DNA of 64,000 nt. It comes from Caldicellulosiruptor saccharolyticus DSM 8903. GTDB lineage: Bacteria > Bacillota > Thermoanaerobacteria > Caldicellulosiruptorales > Caldicellulosiruptoraceae. Of this stretch, positions 61,703-64,000 are shown one piece after another. Position numbers and translations under genes: made by a program. The DNA lies in the NCBI RefSeq assembly GCF_000016545.1, contig NC_009437.1, positions 537,501 to 601,500 of the forward strand, read 5' to 3'. Position 1 is the stretch's first letter; every line of letters begins with the position of its first letter. The notes beneath the pieces were generated by a model that did not search any database, was not told the origin of the DNA, and saw only the letters and a list, made by a program, of their open reading frames with translations.

Positions 61703-64000
61703 TTAATATCCTCTTGCAAGGTAAATGTAACCTTTTTCAACATCACATGCAAGGTTTACACTTTTCGTACTTGATTTTGCTAAAAGATCGTTTGATGATG
61801 CATAGCCGATGTAAAGAGTATCGTATCTTTCTACACGGGTGTAATCACTCGTGGTGCAGATGATCATTGATGGCGCTTTTCTTGATTTTAAAAGTCTTAT
61901 GAGTATATCTTTTTCATTTTGCTTGAGACTTTCAAAGGGGATGTCCAAAACAACAATCAGTGGTTTTTTCTCAGCTGATAGATTTTTAATCCTAATCCAC
62001 TGATAGAACGAAAAATCCAAAATTGAACCACTTTTGGTTCTTAAAAATACTATGTTAAACTTTTCATTCTTTTCATATGGTGGATTGCCCTTTTCAAGAT
62101 TGTAACATTTCAAATAGCTGCCAAGATTGGATTCTACCTTTTTCTTGGTGTCACTTGGCAGACTTTCAAAACTCTTTGTCAGTAAAATTACAGACGATTT
62201 TGCAAGCTTACTATCGAACTTTGCAACATACTGGTTTATAGCTTCAACAGGCGGTAAATTTACAACATTACCTTTCAGATTGTCAATCCAGATATAACCT
62301 TGTGTTTTTTGAGGGATGAGCAAAATATAGTCTAAAGTTTTGTAACTCTCTACATTCAAGGAATAGCTTTTAAAATTGTCGCTTTTGCTCTGAGGTATTT
62401 CAACCTCTTTTTGAGTGCCATTTGGCATTTTAAAGCCAAGGTATACTTTGACATTTTTTGCGCAAAGGTCAAATGAAATTTTATTTATATTTGTAAGGTC
62501 GACAGGAGTTTTAAAGTTGAGCTTAAAGCTTTTGCCTTTTGTCGATGAGACGCTGAAATAGACCTTATTTGAATATTTTCCTTGTGTCTTGTTCTTTGAT
62601 GAAAGAAACATCGAAACACCTTTTGGCCAGCTCAAGGCAAGGTAATCAAACGACCTAAGAAGCTGTAAAGTCTCACCTATTCCAACGGGTATACTGCATT
62701 TTAAATCCTTGTAAGAAAATGTTACAAAGCCTCTAAAATTAGATTTTGCTATAAAACTTCCGTCTTTGAACTCAAAAGCAGGATTTTTTTCCGCTTGAAC
62801 TTTTCTTGGGTCTATCTCTTTAAAGTGGCCAAGCTTATCTTTTATATAAAACCTTAGCCTTGCCGACTCACCGGGCAAAAGGTAAAGCTGCTTTTTGTTT
62901 GTGGTCAAAATCTCCGGTTTGTATACCGAAATCTTTTTTTGTGCAAAAGCTTTTTGATACACATCTTCATACACACAAGATATTGTAACAACACCATCTT
63001 TGTAAGGAATAAATGTGCCATCTTTTATGTCTATCTCGTAAGCATCTTGGTAGACCTTCAAATATACAGCATCATATGTAATTGTATTGTAAAATCTGTC
63101 CTTTGCATATACCTTTATAGGATACTCTTCACCTGCAAAGACCCTGTCAGGGCAGTCTATATAAAATGTAGCAATCTTATCATCTCTGTATTTGTAAAAA
63201 GCTGCTATTGAGTCAAAGACCTTTCGAGTCTCACCTATGTTGTAAAAAGCTTTGAACTTTCCATCATTGTCCTTTGCAATAAGCTGTGTGGAATACCCAC
63301 CATCAAGGTTTATGGCTGTCCACACGTCAATTGATTGCAAGAAACTTGCAAGCTCACCCTGTGAGAGACCAATGCTCTTTCCATTTCGTCCGTCAACAGC
63401 AACAAGATAGAGATATCGACCGGTTTTGTCAATGCCAATTGCAGACCGTGGATGCCTTCCTGCAATCTCATGTGTAAAAGATGGTATTTTGCCGTCTTTT
63501 AACAAGAAGGTATTACCAGATGCCGCAGCTTTTATTTTTTCAAGTGGAATGGAAAGGTCTATCTTTAAACTTACTTTGTCGCCCACTTTGAAGTTTGCTT
63601 TCAGGTTTTTTGCATAGTTACCTGTTGCTACCAAAAGATATTCGTTCTTGTCCAAGGCAACAGTCTGCTTTTCTTCTCTGATATCTTTGATGATGCCATC
63701 TTTTATGATGAGCTCCACAATTCCCTTGTACTTGTTTCCGATAGTTTTTTGAACATAGTCGCCTGTGAACAAAATAGGGTATGTCAAATCGCCTGTGAAC
63801 TTGTTTACATGTGCAATCTTGAATTCATAACCAGAATCTAAGTTTACAAGCTTGTATAAAAGACCATTTATATAGTCAAAAAGAATTTCATTTGAAGTTG
63901 TATATACAAATGCTGGAAAGGTATTTTGCTTGTTATTTGGTGAAGATAGAATCTTGCCACCTGATACAGAAATTCCAATTGGCCAGATTTTATTATAGTC
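61703..64000 (-). CDS. Phosphodiester glycosidase (NAGPA-like) domain protein, N-terminus beyond window
   Basis: 766 codons are visible and the frame is open to the window edge (DYNKIWPIGISVSGGKI at the end), so the gene is partial at its N-terminus. The glycosidase core is GRHPRSAIGIDKTGRYLYLV, then VDGRNGKSIGLSQGELASFL and TAINLDGGYSTQLI, the signature of NAGPA-family enzymes, which remove sugar from phosphodiester linkages in wall polymers or exopolysaccharide. Large C-terminal beta-rich domains follow (about 300 codons onwards), including a carbohydrate-binding-like section. It is probably secreted and cell-surface. Confidence 0.85.
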   Translation of the reverse strand, partial: DYNKIWPIGISVSGGKILSSPNNKQNTFPAFVYTTSNEILFDYINGLLYKLVNLDSGYEFKIAHVNKFTGDLTYPILFTGDYVQKTIGNKYKGIVELIIKDGIIKDIREEKQTVALDKNEYLLVATGNYAKNLKANFKVGDKVSLKIDLSIPLEKIKAAASGNTFLLKDGKIPSFTHEIAGRHPRSAIGIDKTGRYLYLVAVDGRNGKSIGLSQGELASFLQSIDVWTAINLDGGYSTQLIAKDNDGKFKAFYNIGETRKVFDSIAAFYKYRDDKIATFYIDCPDRVFAGEEYPIKVYAKDRFYNTITYDAVYLKVYQDAYEIDIKDGTFIPYKDGVVTISCVYEDVYQKAFAQKKISVYKPEILTTNKKQLYLLPGESARLRFYIKDKLGHFKEIDPRKVQAEKNPAFEFKDGSFIAKSNFRGFVTFSYKDLKCSIPVGIGETLQLLRSFDYLALSWPKGVSMFLSSKNKTQGKYSNKVYFSVSSTKGKSFKLNFKTPVDLTNINKISFDLCAKNVKVYLGFKMPNGTQKEVEIPQSKSDNFKSYSLNVESYKTLDYILLIPQKTQGYIWIDNLKGNVVNLPPVEAINQYVAKFDSKLAKSSVILLTKSFESLPSDTKKKVESNLGSYLKCYNLEKGNPPYEKNEKFNIVFLRTKSGSILDFSFYQWIRIKNLSAEKKPLIVVLDIPFESLKQNEKDILIRLLKSRKAPSMIICTTSDYTRVERYDTLYIGYASSNDLLAKSSTKSVNLACDVEKGYIYLARGY

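Overview
The window looks like a chromosome segment of an anaerobic, thermophilic, low-GC Gram-positive bacterium. A Caldicellulosiruptor/Thermoanaerobacter-type host is the best guess. This is inferred from AT-rich genes with strong Shine-Dalgarno sites, a bifunctional class A PBP, HydE ([FeFe] hydrogenase maturation), SpoIVA, a two-gene SufCB system, a c-di-AMP PII-like receptor and several insertion sequences. No rRNA or tRNA was seen.

Layout. (1) 1-2193: an IS256-type element (cut by the window edge) sits inside the remains of an IS110-family transposase gene. Behind that gene lies a long structured non-coding stretch that may encode the element's bridge RNA. (2) 2181-3902: a CRISPR array of 26 full 29-nt repeats, preceded by a 13-nt repeat stub where the leader should be. 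(3) 4005-4676: an M48 peptidase pseudogene. A lone decayed repeat lies at 4959-4987, followed by a good promoter. (4) 5207-14375: a six-gene type III-D-like CRISPR operon with a Card1/Can2-like CARF nuclease, an HD-less Cas10, a long Csx10, a double Cas7 with a frameshift, Csx19 and a TIGR03986-type Cas7. There is no cas6, cas1 or cas2. (5) 14466-25294: housekeeping and accessory genes (PBP1, hydE, MFS pump, Uma2, queF, AraC regulator, thioredoxin-like/permease/ArsR unit). (6) 25300-28490: a debris field with hicBA carrying a nonsense-mutated hicA, a PIN/helical pair, and decayed copies of genes found elsewhere in the window. (7) 28494-38983: two antimicrobial-peptide-type sensing and export modules (BceRS-BceAB-like, and a LuxR-type two-component system with a three-gene ABC-2 transporter). 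(8) 39380-41692: a dead tnpB element and a HepT gene with only a stub of its partner. (9) 41682-46702: a DUF554 protein and a MarR-controlled heterodimeric ABC exporter. (10) 47182-54672: a circular bacteriocin locus (AS-48/circularin type) with precursor, large membrane protein, SpoIIM-like protein, ABC ATPase and small immunity-like protein, followed by a Yip1-adaptor-permease set that resembles the accessory transporter of such loci but lacks an ATPase. (11) 54792-64000: SufCB, DarA-like receptor, thioredoxin-reductase-like protein, FmdB zinc ribbon, FTR1 permease behind a consensus promoter, spoIVA, and a phosphodiester glycosidase protein cut by the window edge.

How it fits together. The left third is a defence locus worn by transposons. 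The Cas10 palm residues and the CARF protein suggest cyclic-oligoadenylate signalling rather than HD-type DNA cleavage. Missing Cas6 and adaptation genes must come from elsewhere. The right half combines bacteriocin production and export with several peptide-responsive transporters. The most novel points are the circular bacteriocin locus, the compact III-D operon with a possible Cas11-like tail on Csx10, and the hint that the IS110 element may have inserted into a CRISPR repeat using guide sequences resembling that repeat.
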